A stretch of DNA of 64,000 nucleotides from Affinibrenneria salicis (GCF_008710095.1 NZ_VYKJ01000006.1:186001-250000), one strand, 5' to 3'; positions 27,259-35,891 are shown, numbered from the stretch's first letter. Numbers and translations: made by a program. Notes: generated by a model not told the origin, from the letters alone.

Positions 27259-27534
27259 ATGATAATCAATCCGTTACCGAATGGACGCCGCGCCGTGGCC
27301 GCCGGCGCTCAGGCGCGGATCGCTTCGTTTTCGGCCGCCCGCGCGTTGTTATCCTTTTTCAGGCGTGATAAACAGCCAGCGGCGGCTATCCGCTGCGAAC
27401 GGGGATCGCGCAGGCCGCCGGCGGGCGACGGCCTGCCTGTTGATATCCGGTTTTTGTGCTATCTCCGTTCGCCTGCCGGCCGCATCGCGCAGAAAAATCC
27501 GCGCCCGTTAACAGAAAAAGATCGTCTCCAGTGA
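27259..27534 (+). CDS. Candidate small gene of unknown function
   Basis: 91 codons starting MIINPLPNGRRAVAAG, arginine- and alanine-rich, with no domain I recognise. The only support is a very good ribosome site (GAAGGAGATCTG before ATG). It contains the 29-bp repeat and ends next to the CRP site, so it may be a remnant of a decayed gene or a chance frame. Low confidence. Confidence 0.2.
   Translation: MIINPLPNGRRAVAAGAQARIASFSAARALLSFFRRDKQPAAAIRCERGSRRPPAGDGLPVDIRFLCYLRSPAGRIAQKNPRPLTEKDRLQ
27407..27435. repeat. 29-bp exact repeat, left copy
   Basis: Identical over 29 bases to 33447-33475, in the same orientation, with weaker similarity continuing on the left (AACGGG in both). The unit itself has inverted ends (CAGGCCG/CGGCCTG), as in REP-like palindromes. 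The two copies bracket the galactoside module. Confidence 0.7.
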
Positions 27535-27545
27535 TGTTTATCACA
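27530..27545. promoter_or_regulatory. CRP (cAMP receptor protein) binding site
   Basis: AGTGA-TGTTTA-TCACA matches the CRP consensus TGTGA-N6-TCACA at nine of ten positions. It lies 93 bases before the alpha-galactosidase start and just before the palindromic operator, as expected for catabolite control of a sugar operon. Confidence 0.75.
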
Positions 27546-27546
27546 C

Positions 27547-27585
27547 AACCGAAACGTTCCCGATGAAGCCGGGAACGTTTCGGTT
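27547..27585. promoter_or_regulatory. Palindromic double LacI-type operator / leader hairpin
   Basis: Perfect 15-bp arms (AACCGAAACGTTCCC and its complement) surround a 9-base spacer. Each arm carries a GAAACGTTCC box with the AACGTT core seen in many LacI/GalR operators. It starts 2 bases after the CRP site. Two LacI-family regulators are encoded downstream at 31251-33277. It could also fold as an mRNA hairpin; the T-run after it is too short for a terminator. Confidence 0.6.
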
Positions 27586-27637
27586 TATGTTGAGTCGACC
27601 GAAGGAAGGACTGACCAACAACTGTGAGCGGGGTTTT

Positions 27638-29779
27638 ATGGATTCGACCATTCATCGCCTGTCGGGGGAAGATACCGATCTGATCGTCCGGGTTTCGCCT
27701 TTTGGCGAAATTTTATATTGGGGAAAACCGCTGGCCGGTTTTACGGCGGAGCAGTGCGTCGGGCTGCAGCGCGCGGTTCCCAATGCGCGTTTGGATAGCG
27801 ATGCGCCGTTGACGTTGATGGCCGAGTCGGGCCGGGGGTTGTTCGGCAGCCCCGGACTGGAGGGCAACCGGGACGGGGAAGACTGGTCGCCGGTGTTCGC
27901 CACTCGCTCGGTCGAGTCGGCTCCCGCGCGTCTGTCGATCGTCGCACAGGACGATGTGGCCGGGCTGCGTCTCACCAGCGAACTGCTGCTGCATGGCGAT
28001 GTGGTTCAGCTGCGCCATACGCTGACCAACCTGAAAGCGGCGCCCTGGCGGGTTGACCGGCTGGCGGTCACGCTGCCGCTGCCGGATTCCGCATGCGAAC
28101 TGATGGCCTTTCACGGTCGTTGGATCCGGGAGTTTCAGCCGCATCGCATCGATCTGCGGCACGGCGGCTATCAGCAGGAAAACCGTCGCGGCCGCACCTC
28201 GCACGAATATTTCCCGGCTTTTATCGCCGGTCGGCCGGGCTTTAGCGAACAACAGGGCGAGGTGTACGGCGTCCATCTCGCCTGGAGCGGCAACCACCGT
28301 CTGCGGGCCGACGTAAAATCGGACGGCCGCCGATATCTGCAGGCTGAGGCGTTGTACCATTCGGGCGAAATCGTGCTGCAGAAAGACGCCAGTCTGAGCA
28401 CCCCCTGGGTGTACGCCAGCTTTTCCGATCGCGGCCTGAACGGCATGAGCCGGCATTTCCATCGTTTCCTGCGGCGCGAGGTGCTGGCGTTTAACGCCAG
28501 CCGGCCGCGTCCGGTGCATCTCAATACCTGGGAAGGCATTTTCTTCGAGCATCAACCCGAGGCGATTATGCGTATGGCCAGCGCGGCGGCCGACATTGGC
28601 GTTGAGCGTTTTATTATCGACGACGGCTGGTTTCAAAACCGCAACGACGACAGCGCCGCGCTGGGCGACTGGACGGTGGATAGCGCCAAATATCCCGACG
28701 GTCTGCAGCCGGTGATTCAGCATGTGAAGTCGCTGGGCATGGAGTTCGGCCTCTGGCTGGAGCCGGAGATGGTCAATATCGATTCGCAGCTCTATCGCCG
28801 GCATCCCGAGTGGCTGCTGGCGCTGCCGGGTTATCAACAGCCGGCCGGCCGTAATGAATATACGCTCGACCTGTGTAACCGCGCCGTGTGGGACTATCTG
28901 TACCAGACTATCGATCGCCTGCTGTCCGACTATGCCATTGATTACATCAAATGGGATATGAATCGCGAGATCGTGCAGCCCGCACATCAGGGGCGGGCGG
29001 CCATCACGGCGCAGACTCACGCGTTCTACCGTCTGCTCGACGCCCTGCGCGCCGCCCATCCGCAGGTGGAGATTGAATCCTGCGCCTCCGGCGGCGGCCG
29101 CATTGACTATGAAGTGCTGAAACGCACCCACCGCTTCTGGACCTCGGACAGTAACGATGCGCTCGATCGCCATCAGATCCAACGCGGCTTCAGCTACTTC
29201 TTCCCGCCGGAGGTGATGGGGGCGCACATCGGCGTGCCGCACTGTCACAACACCTCGCGCTATCACACCGCTGCGTTTCGCAGTCTGACCGCGCTCTTCG
29301 GCCATATGGGGCTGGAACTTGATCCGCTGCAGGAAAGCGCGCCAACGCTGGCGGCTTATCGACGCTACATCGATCTGCATAAACAGCTGCGCGCGCTGTT
29401 GCACAGCGGCGACCTGTACCGCATAGACGCGGATGACGAAAGCGCCCGGATGATTACCGGCGTGGTGAGTCAGGACAGGAACGACGCGGTTTACCTGATC
29501 GCTCAATTGACGCTGCCGACCTACGCGCTGCCGGGCCAGCTGCGTTTCGACGGTTTGCTGCCCGACGGGCGTTATCGGGTCGAGGTGCTGGATATTCCCG
29601 ACAATGTTTTGCCGCACAACAGCATGCACAGCATGAAGGCGTTGCCGGCGTGGATGGACGGGCAGCCGCAGGTATTCAGCGGAGACTGGCTGGCGAATGT
29701 CGGGCTGGCGGCGCCCGTCCTCGACCCGCAGTCCGCTATGTTGATTCGTTTCACCCGGCTGTCGGCGGGCGCGGCGTAA
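27638..29779 (+). CDS. Alpha-galactosidase, glycoside hydrolase family 36
   Basis: 713 residues starting MDSTIHRLSGEDTDL at 27638. It is a full-length GH36 enzyme that releases alpha-linked galactose from melibiose, raffinose and related sugars. The nucleophile is Asp440 in IDYIKWDMNRE and the acid/base Asp504 in FWTSDSNDALDRHQIQRG; the VERFIIDDGWFQNRND and FGLWLEPEMVN segments are typical. No signal peptide, so cytoplasmic, consistent with the intact-sugar importer encoded next. Expression probably depends on CRP and a LacI repressor from the sites at 27530-27585. Confidence 0.93.
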   Translation: MDSTIHRLSGEDTDLIVRVSPFGEILYWGKPLAGFTAEQCVGLQRAVPNARLDSDAPLTLMAESGRGLFGSPGLEGNRDGEDWSPVFATRSVESAPARLSIVAQDDVAGLRLTSELLLHGDVVQLRHTLTNLKAAPWRVDRLAVTLPLPDSACELMAFHGRWIREFQPHRIDLRHGGYQQENRRGRTSHEYFPAFIAGRPGFSEQQGEVYGVHLAWSGNHRLRADVKSDGRRYLQAEALYHSGEIVLQKDASLSTPWVYASFSDRGLNGMSRHFHRFLRREVLAFNASRPRPVHLNTWEGIFFEHQPEAIMRMASAAADIGVERFIIDDGWFQNRNDDSAALGDWTVDSAKYPDGLQPVIQHVKSLGMEFGLWLEPEMVNIDSQLYRRHPEWLLALPGYQQPAGRNEYTLDLCNRAVWDYLYQTIDRLLSDYAIDYIKWDMNREIVQPAHQGRAAITAQTHAFYRLLDALRAAHPQVEIESCASGGGRIDYEVLKRTHRFWTSDSNDALDRHQIQRGFSYFFPPEVMGAHIGVPHCHNTSRYHTAAFRSLTALFGHMGLELDPLQESAPTLAAYRRYIDLHKQLRALLHSGDLYRIDADDESARMITGVVSQDRNDAVYLIAQLTLPTYALPGQLRFDGLLPDGRYRVEVLDIPDNVLPHNSMHSMKALPAWMDGQPQVFSGDWLANVGLAAPVLDPQSAMLIRFTRLSAGAA

Positions 29780-29971
29780 CCGGGGGGGCGGACGAAGTCA
29801 ATTCACGAGGAGGGAAGGCGCCGGGCGTTTGCCGGCCAGGCAGCAAGGGACATATCTATACCGACTGGATTTCGGATTGCAGGGCGAAACGTCGCTGTTT
29901 TGTTCTGCGGTCTGAAGGCGGACGGGACAGGCGGATATGCATAACAACGACAGACAGGACGGGTAAACATC

Positions 29972-31249
29972 ATGAAAGGTGACGCTCAAACGCATAAAAT
30001 CAATGCCAATCTGTGGATATTCGGTTTCTTCCTCTTTTTCTACATGTTCATTATGGGGGCCTACATCCCCTTCTTTCCGCTATGGCTGCATGAGGTCAAC
30101 GGATTAAGCAAAACGGAAACCGGCATTGTCTTCTCCAGCATCGCGTTTTTCGCGCTGGTGTTTCAGCCGATATTCGGCGTACTGTCGGATAAGCTGGGGC
30201 TGAAAAAACACCTGCTGTGGATTATTACTATTCTGCTGGTGTTCTTCGCGCCCTTCTTTCTGTATGTGTTCAGCCCGCTGTTGAAAACCAACATTATTCT
30301 CGGCGCGCTGGTCGGCGGCATCTATCTGGGGTTCGTCAACTCCGGCGGTTCGCCGGCTATTGAAGCCTATGTGGAAAAGGTTAGCCGGCGCAGCGGCTTC
30401 GAATACGGCCATGCGCGCCTGTTCGGCTGTATCGGCTGGGCGCTGTGCGCCTCGGTGGTGGGCTATATGTTCAGTCAGAACAACCAGTTCGTGTTCTGGC
30501 TGGGTTCCGGTTTCGCGCTAATTCTGGCGCTGCTGCTGCTGTTCGCCAAACCCGACGCCAGCGCCAGCGCGCAGGTGGTGGAAGAGCTGGGCGCCAATAG
30601 CTCGCCGGTTAATCTGCGCACCATGATGAGCGTGTTCCGCATGAAGAAGCTCTGGTTTTTCGTGCTGTATATCATCGGCGTGGCCTGTGTGTATGATGTC
30701 TTCGACCAGCAATTCGCCACCTTCTTTACCACCTTCTTCGCCTCGAAAGAGCAGGGCACCGAGATCTTCGGCTATGTCACCACCCTCGGCGAGCTATTGA
30801 ATGCGTCGATCATGTTCTTCGCACCGGCGATTATTAACCGTATCGGCAGTAAAAACGCGCTGCTGGTGGCCGGGGCGATTATGTCGATCAGGATCGTCGG
30901 ATCCGCCTTCGCCACGCTACCGTATGAAGTGATTATCCTGAAAACCCTGCATATGTTTGAAGTGCCGTTCCTGCTGGTCGGCACCTTTAAATATATTACC
31001 TCGCAGTTCGATATCCGTTTCTCCGCCAGCATTTATCTGATTGGGTTCTGCTTTTTCAAACAGCTGTGCGCGATCTTTATGTCCGCTTTCGCCGGCCGCA
31101 TGTACGACCTGATTGGTTTTCAGGGCGCCTATCTGATTCTGGGGGCGATCGTCGTCGGCTTTACTCTGCTGTCCGCTTTCCTGCTTTCCGGCAACCGGGA
31201 GGCGCTGATCGGCGCACCGCCGGCGCCTGACCTGGAGAGCAGTCGCTGA
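29972..31249 (+). CDS. Oligosaccharide:H+ symporter (LacY/RafB family)
   Basis: 425 residues with twelve membrane spans, of the LacY subgroup of the major facilitator superfamily: [39 protein letters not shown], then [12 protein letters not shown], and [24 protein letters not shown] with the conserved arginine/glutamate region. Paired with a cytoplasmic alpha-galactosidase it most likely imports raffinose or melibiose. The 192-base gap before it has no clear terminator, so co-transcription with the hydrolase is likely. Confidence 0.9.
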   Translation: MKGDAQTHKINANLWIFGFFLFFYMFIMGAYIPFFPLWLHEVNGLSKTETGIVFSSIAFFALVFQPIFGVLSDKLGLKKHLLWIITILLVFFAPFFLYVFSPLLKTNIILGALVGGIYLGFVNSGGSPAIEAYVEKVSRRSGFEYGHARLFGCIGWALCASVVGYMFSQNNQFVFWLGSGFALILALLLLFAKPDASASAQVVEELGANSSPVNLRTMMSVFRMKKLWFFVLYIIGVACVYDVFDQQFATFFTTFFASKEQGTEIFGYVTTLGELLNASIMFFAPAIINRIGSKNALLVAGAIMSIRIVGSAFATLPYEVIILKTLHMFEVPFLLVGTFKYITSQFDIRFSASIYLIGFCFFKQLCAIFMSAFAGRMYDLIGFQGAYLILGAIVVGFTLLSAFLLSGNREALIGAPPAPDLESSR

Positions 31250-31250
31250 G

Positions 31251-32249
31251 TTAAATGCGGGGATGCGCGGTGTCCCCATCGCCCAGGCGAGCCGGCCAGC
31301 AGGTTTGCACGCTGGCCGGCGCGGCGCCATCCACCAGCCGCGCGATCATCCCGGCAATATGGCCGGCTGCTTTGTCCGGCGCCGGCTGCACGATCGCGGT
31401 GACTTTGCCGTTGATCAGACAGCCCTCTTTCAGCTCATCGACCACGATTAATGCGGTGCGGCCGTTGAACAGCCGCTCTTCGCGCTGCAGCAGCGTCGCC
31501 ACGCCTTCGCCCAGCACATTGCTGCCGACGATGATGGCGTCCGGCGTCTGCGCTTGCGCCAGCAGACGCTGAACGGCAAGAAAGCCCGCGCCGCGGCCGA
31601 TAGAACACAGCTGGATGCCGGCCGGCTCGAGCTGATGGCGGCGCATCGCTGCAAGAAAGCCGTCCAGCCGCTGCTGATGATAAGGGATGGCGCCATCGCC
31701 GCCGATAAAAGCGATGCGGCGATAGCCGCCTGCGGTCAACCGTTCCACCGCATCGCGCAGGGCGGGCGCGATATCGATATTAAACCAGGCGGCATCGTCG
31801 ACCTGCAGGCCAAAAAACAGCACTGGCAACTGGCCGGCGAGCAAAATCGCCATGTCTTGATTGTCGGGCTGACAGTGCGCGACGATCAGCGCGTCCACTT
31901 TCTGGCTATGCAGCAGGTTTCGCAGCGCGCTGCCGCCGTGGTGAAACTCATCGGTAATCAGCAGCAGGTCCCGGTCCTGCCCGGCTAACGCCTGACTTAA
32001 TCCGGATAACGTATTGATAAAGTTAGCGTCATGCAGCACATGTTTGTGGAACGGCAGCACCAGGCCGACGGTGTTGCTGCGGCCGGTTTTGAGTTTTCTC
32101 GCTTGCGCATTGGGGCGGTAGCCGCGCTGCAGCGCGCAGGCCAGAATCTGCTCCCGGGTATGCTCGGCGACATCGTCATAGCCGCCGAGGGCGCGGCTGA
32201 CCGTGGTGACGGAGATGCCCAATTCCGCGGCGATGGCTTTTAGCGACAC
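31251..32249 (-). CDS. LacI-family repressor (first of two)
   Basis: About 332 residues from a GTG at 32249, chosen because GGAGG lies 7 bases upstream and the protein then starts VSLKAIAAELGISVTTVSRALGGYDDV, a normal LacI start; an ATG-led frame further upstream would add 23 residues of unrelated sequence. Helix-turn-helix at 1-25, hinge, and a sugar-binding core. It overlaps the upstream LacI gene by 10 bases and ends one base after the symporter gene on the opposite strand. Confidence 0.88.
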   Translation of the reverse strand: MSLKAIAAELGISVTTVSRALGGYDDVAEHTREQILACALQRGYRPNAQARKLKTGRSNTVGLVLPFHKHVLHDANFINTLSGLSQALAGQDRDLLLITDEFHHGGSALRNLLHSQKVDALIVAHCQPDNQDMAILLAGQLPVLFFGLQVDDAAWFNIDIAPALRDAVERLTAGGYRRIAFIGGDGAIPYHQQRLDGFLAAMRRHQLEPAGIQLCSIGRGAGFLAVQRLLAQAQTPDAIIVGSNVLGEGVATLLQREERLFNGRTALIVVDELKEGCLINGKVTAIVQPAPDKAAGHIAGMIARLVDGAAPASVQTCWPARLGDGDTAHPRI

Positions 32250-33277
32250 GTTAGGCCTCCGTCTCCGATATCCGCCGGCGGGAATGGGGTTGAAAGCCGA
32301 CCCAGGGCGGGCTGCCACAGAACCTGGAGCTGTTCCGGCGGCGTACCGGCCAGCAGACTGAGCGTCATGCGGCCGATCTGTTCACCAACCTTGTCGCCGG
32401 TCGACTGTTCTATCGGGATCACCTCAAAGGTGGTGGTGGTGTCTTCCGGCAGTCCATCGTAAACGTACAGCGCGATATCCTGCGGGCGGTAGCCCAGTTC
32501 CTGCAGCGCAATCGCCACCCCTTCGCCAGTGAAACGATCATCGGTAACGATCGCGGTGGGGGCAACATCGGCGGAAAACATCGCCCGGGTGGCCTGATAG
32601 CCGGCGTAGCTGGTCAGCGGAATGTCGAACAGCCAGTCGGGGTTGATCGTCTGGCCGGCCTGGCGCATGGCGCGCTGGAAGCCGTGCAGACGCTGGCGAA
32701 TAAAGTTCAGCTGGCAGGCGCCGCCCAGATAGGCGATGCGCCGGTGCCCTGCGGCCAGCGCCGCCTGGGTGGCTATCATCGTGCCGGCTTCATTATCAAA
32801 ATCGAACCAGGCGTAGCGGCCCGGCAGCTGGCTGCGGCCCAGCGCCAGGAATGGAAAACCGATCTCCTGCAGATAGATCAGGCGCGGATCGTACGTCTGG
32901 GTATGGGCGACAATCAGGGCGTCCACGCTGCGGCTTTCTATCAGGCGCACAAAGGAGAGCCGCTGGTCAAAAAAAGCATCCGAAATCAGGAAAACATCGA
33001 TATTCTCCTGCGCCAGCACTGCGCTGATACTGGCCGTATTCTGAATAAAGCCGACGTTTTCGATCAGGTTGTGCTGGAAAGGATAAACCAGCCCGACGAT
33101 GTCGCTTTTGCCGCGTTTCAGGCGGCGAGCGTTTTGATTGGGGGTATAGCCGGACGCCTTCGCTGCCGACAGAACCCGCTGACGCGTATCGGACGATACA
33201 TCGGGATCGCCGTTAAGCGCCCGACTCACCGTCGAGGTGGACAGACCCAGATGTTGAGCAATGCTTTTAAGCGACAT
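32240..33277 (-). CDS. LacI-family repressor (second of two)
   Basis: 345 residues starting MSLKSIAQHLGLSTSTVSRALNGDPDVSSDTRQRV. It is a paralogue of the overlapping gene downstream: both have PNQNARRLKRGKSDIVGLVYPF / PNAQARKLKTGRSNTVGLVLPF, similar spacing and a VDALIVAH segment. Two coupled paralogues may form a heteromeric or two-ligand control of the alpha-galactosidase module; that is inference. No other sugar gene is adjacent. Confidence 0.88.
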   Translation of the reverse strand: MSLKSIAQHLGLSTSTVSRALNGDPDVSSDTRQRVLSAAKASGYTPNQNARRLKRGKSDIVGLVYPFQHNLIENVGFIQNTASISAVLAQENIDVFLISDAFFDQRLSFVRLIESRSVDALIVAHTQTYDPRLIYLQEIGFPFLALGRSQLPGRYAWFDFDNEAGTMIATQAALAAGHRRIAYLGGACQLNFIRQRLHGFQRAMRQAGQTINPDWLFDIPLTSYAGYQATRAMFSADVAPTAIVTDDRFTGEGVAIALQELGYRPQDIALYVYDGLPEDTTTTFEVIPIEQSTGDKVGEQIGRMTLSLLAGTPPEQLQVLWQPALGRLSTPFPPADIGDGGLTCR

Positions 33278-33331
33278 AGACGGATAAATTCATACCACGG
33301 TCAATCGGATGTCATGATGCGGCAGTGTAGC

Positions 33332-33350
33332 ATTTTTAACGGCTAAAAAT
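33332..33350. promoter_or_regulatory. Inverted repeat upstream of the tandem lacI genes
   Basis: ATTTTTA-ACGGC-TAAAAAT, perfect 7-bp arms with a 5-base centre, 55 bases before the first LacI-family start. Suitable as an autoregulatory operator or promoter element; it differs from the AACGTT boxes at 27547. Confidence 0.35.
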
Positions 33351-33423
33351 CGCCCGTCGTCGCGTTTGTCGGCAAAGGACGGACCAACGCGTGACGGGAC
33401 GAAGAGGAAAACGGCGCGGGAAA

Positions 33424-33449
33424 GCGCTCGCCCGTAACGGGCGGAGCGC
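33424..33449 (-). terminator. Candidate terminator hairpin after the aminotransferase gene
   Basis: GCGCTCGCCCG-TAA-CGGGCGGAGCGC forms a long GC-rich hairpin with one bulge, 38 bases beyond the aminotransferase stop on the minus strand. Only three T follow, so termination may be weak. A second palindrome (the 29-bp repeat) abuts it. Confidence 0.4.
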
Positions 33450-33475
33450 GCAGGCCGCCGGCGGGCGACGGCCTG
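33447..33475. repeat. 29-bp exact repeat, right copy
   Basis: Identical to 27407-27435 in direct orientation and lying 12 bases beyond the aminotransferase stop. Together the copies enclose about 6 kb with the alpha-galactosidase, symporter and two LacI genes. Confidence 0.7.
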
Positions 33476-33486
33476 TATGCCTGTCG

Positions 33487-34824
33487 TCAGGCGGCGAGGC
33501 GATCGAAGCGGCCCAGTACCTCGTCGAGGATAGCGAGGCCCTGAGCGACTTCTTCCGCGCTGATGGTGCAGGGCGGCACCACGTGGATACGGTTTTCCAC
33601 CACGAAGCACAGCAGGCCGGCTTCGGTCAGCGCCGCTTTTAGCGCCGCCATGTCGGCCGCCGGCACCGGCGTCTTTTTCTCGCGATCGGTAACCAGTTCC
33701 AGCGCCTGGAACATACCGATGCCGCGCACTTCGCCAATCAGCGGGTGTTTCTCCATCAGACTTTCCAGACCGGATCTCAGTACGCCGTCGCCGATTTTCG
33801 CGGCGTTCTCCACCACGCCTTCTTCTTCCATCGCGTCGATGGTGGCGACAATGGCCGCCATCGCCAGCGGATGGCCGGAATAGGTCAGGCCGCCGGCGAA
33901 GAAGTGGTCGTCGAAGTAGCGGGAAATCGATTCGGAAATCAGTACGCCGCCGGCCGGCACATAACCGGAGTTAACGCCTTTGGCGAAGGTGATCAGGTCC
34001 GGCGTGATATCGAAGTGCTCGAAGGCGAACCAGCGCCCGGTGCGGCCGAAGCCGGCCATTACTTCGTCGAGGATCAGCACGATACCGAATTCATCGGCCA
34101 GCGCGCGCACGCCCTGCATATAGCCGGCGGGCGGCAGCAGGATGCCCGCGGTGCCCGGGATGCTTTCCAACAGAATCGCGGCGATAGACGTCGGCCCTTC
34201 GCATTCAATCACCCGGCGCAGATGGTTCAGCGCGCGCTGGCTCTCTTCCTGCTCGCTGGCGGAGCCGAATTCGGAACGATAGAGGTAGGGATTGAAGAAG
34301 TGTACGTGTCCACGCGCAAATTCGTTCGGCACGCGGCGCCAGTCGCCGGTGGCGACGATCGCGCTGCCGGTGTTGCCGTGATAGGAACGGTAGGCGGACA
34401 GCACTTTATCCCGTCCGGTGTACATACGCGCCATGCGGATGGCGTTCTCGTTGGCGTCCGCCCCGGCGTTGGTGAAAAAGACCTTCTTAAAGCTATCTGG
34501 CGCGTGCGCAACGATACGCCTGGCCGCTTCGCCGCGCGTGGCGTTGGCGGTGGCCGGCGCGATGGTCACCAGCGACTCCAGCTGCTCTTTCATCGCCGCC
34601 AGCACTTTAGGATGCTGATAGCCGATGTTGACGTTTACCAGCTGGCTGCTGAAATCCAGCCAGGTTTTACCTGAGTAGTCCCAAAGCTGGCAGCCCTTCG
34701 CGCCCGCAATCACCATCGGATTCAGTTGGCCCTGAGTGGACCATGAGTGGAAGACGTAGCTGCGGTCAAGGTCGCGCACGCTATCATTGGTCAGTTCATC
34801 CGCCATATTCATTGCCAGTTTCAT
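33487..34824 (-). CDS. Class III PLP-dependent aminotransferase (omega-amino acid / taurine type)
   Basis: 445 residues from the ATG at 34824 (GAGGATGG upstream). Pyridoxal-phosphate binding is shown by LILDEVMAGFGRTGRW and the lysine in DLITFAKGVNSGY; YRSYHGNTGSAI is also typical. These cytoplasmic enzymes move amino groups from omega-amino acids, taurine, beta-alanine or GABA to pyruvate or 2-oxoglutarate. A MocR regulator and an amino-acid importer lie close by and a TauE-like permease is divergent, a set like that of taurine:pyruvate aminotransferase loci, but no sulfoacetaldehyde acetyltransferase gene is present, so the substrate remains open. Confidence 0.85.
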   Translation of the reverse strand: MKLAMNMADELTNDSVRDLDRSYVFHSWSTQGQLNPMVIAGAKGCQLWDYSGKTWLDFSSQLVNVNIGYQHPKVLAAMKEQLESLVTIAPATANATRGEAARRIVAHAPDSFKKVFFTNAGADANENAIRMARMYTGRDKVLSAYRSYHGNTGSAIVATGDWRRVPNEFARGHVHFFNPYLYRSEFGSASEQEESQRALNHLRRVIECEGPTSIAAILLESIPGTAGILLPPAGYMQGVRALADEFGIVLILDEVMAGFGRTGRWFAFEHFDITPDLITFAKGVNSGYVPAGGVLISESISRYFDDHFFAGGLTYSGHPLAMAAIVATIDAMEEEGVVENAAKIGDGVLRSGLESLMEKHPLIGEVRGIGMFQALELVTDREKKTPVPAADMAALKAALTEAGLLCFVVENRIHVVPPCTISAEEVAQGLAILDEVLGRFDRLAA

Positions 34825-34860
34825 ATTGCCATCCTCAATTAAGACTGTCTGTACCGCAGA

Positions 34861-34971
34861 TATACCCATCATCATGCAAACTGCGAGTGCTCCGGTTTTA
34901 CGCCCCGACCGCTCACCTGAGTCAACGCCAGGGGGCGCGCTGCACCCTGAGGGCTACTGGGTACCATAAAG
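34861..34971. repeat. TATACCC-type dispersed repeat, copy C (diverged)
   Basis: Begins TATACCCATCATCATGCAAACTGC and ends GGGTACCATA, with the same overall length and inverted ends as the copy at 26703 but weak internal identity. It sits between the aminotransferase start and the palindromic operator at 35033. Confidence 0.4.
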
Positions 34972-35032
34972 ATCTGCAGTCGACAAAGCGCATTGTTCCC
35001 GCTCATCATGCGCACCGCAAGGTTTCCCCCGC

Positions 35033-35096
35033 CAGAGCCAGATGCGTTTAATGGATGTGACAACGGTGTCACGCGCCAGATGACCAACTGGCTCTG
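35033..35096. promoter_or_regulatory. Concentric palindromic operator, probable MocR target
   Basis: CAGAGCCAG (35033-35041) and CTGGCTCTG (35088-35096) are exact complements centred on the same point as an inner inverted repeat GTGACA-ACGG-TGTCAC (35057-35072). The octamer GCCAGATG occurs twice in direct orientation, 38 bases apart. The 15-mer AGAGCCAGATGCGTT here recurs before the MocR gene (39183). It lies between the divergent aminotransferase and TauE-like genes. Confidence 0.65.
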
Positions 35097-35153
35097 TGGC
35101 TACCGGGGCGGAGTTTTTATAGTGCGCGCACAAACGATGGAAGAGGTAGCACC

Positions 35154-35891
35154 ATGGTTGCGCTATGTATGATTGCGGCCTGCGCCGGGTTGGTCCGGGG
35201 ATATTGCGGGTTTGGCTTCGCGTTGATCGCCGTTCTGGGTTTTTCCATACTGATGCCGCCGCATCAGGCGCTGAGCTGCGCGCTGCTGTTGGATCTGCTG
35301 TCCGCGCTGCCGCTGTTGCGCAGCGGCTGGCGTACGGCTTCGCGTCCGTTGTTAAGGCGTCTGCTGTACGGGATGTGCGCCGCGTTGCTGCCCGGTCTGT
35401 GGTTGGTGTACTGGCTGCCGTCCGATATGTTGCGTTTGTTGATCGCCCTGATGACGCTGTGCGGCGGCGTGCTGATTGTGGCTAACATCCGCCTGCGCGC
35501 GCTGTCGCTGCGTCACGCCCCGTTGGCCGGGGTCGTTTCCGGGCTGGCGATGACTACGGCCTCGGCCGGCGGGCCGCCGTTGATGCTGTATCTGCTCAAC
35601 CTGCCGCTGCGCAGCGCGCCGCGGCGCGCAACCGCCATCGTGTTTTTTATCGTCAGCAGCCTGTTGGCCTGCGCCGGACTGCTGTTTGCCGGCGCGCTGA
35701 CGACGCCGGCGATAGTGTCCGCATTGATGCTGCTCCTGCCGTCGCTGGCGGGCAATCTGGCCGGACATCTGTTGTGCCTGCGGCATCCCGGCCTGCCGGC
35801 GCGCTGGAGCGTGGCGCCGCTGTTGATTGTGATGGCGCTGGGCGCGATTGCGCAGTCGCCGCTGTGGCTGACGGTGTCTCACCGGCTGTAG
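35154..35891 (+). CDS. TauE/SafE-family membrane permease
   Basis: 245 residues, about eight hydrophobic spans, with the family hallmark GYCGFGFALI near residue 15 and a repeat of the fold in the second half (VSGLAMTTASAGGPPLMLYLL). Members export sulfite, sulfoacetate or other organic anions, sometimes in taurine loci. GAAGAGG precedes the ATG at 35154. It is divergent from the aminotransferase across the palindromic operator, suggesting joint control. Confidence 0.82.
   Translation: MVALCMIAACAGLVRGYCGFGFALIAVLGFSILMPPHQALSCALLLDLLSALPLLRSGWRTASRPLLRRLLYGMCAALLPGLWLVYWLPSDMLRLLIALMTLCGGVLIVANIRLRALSLRHAPLAGVVSGLAMTTASAGGPPLMLYLLNLPLRSAPRRATAIVFFIVSSLLACAGLLFAGALTTPAIVSALMLLLPSLAGNLAGHLLCLRHPGLPARWSVAPLLIVMALGAIAQSPLWLTVSHRL

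Larger units (their letters stand above)
26680..27637. other. Long intergenic region with AT-rich stretch and galactoside-operon control sites
   Basis: From the GGDEF-EAL start to the alpha-galactosidase start. It holds a dispersed repeat (26703-26808), an AT-rich stretch at about 26930-27200 unlike the surrounding GC-rich DNA, a 91-codon candidate small gene (27259-27534), a 29-bp repeat copy (27407-27435), a CRP site and a palindromic LacI-type double operator. The hexamer AACGTT occurs six times between 26917 and 27579. Confidence 0.6.

Noticed and set aside
27547..27585. Intrinsic terminator
   Set aside because: The hairpin is perfect but only three T follow, and it lies between a CRP site and a gene start, which fits an operator better.
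27713..29629. 638-codon minus-strand frame opposite the alpha-galactosidase
   Set aside because: Exact shadow of a GH36 gene with all catalytic motifs; the antisense protein shows no family and no start site.
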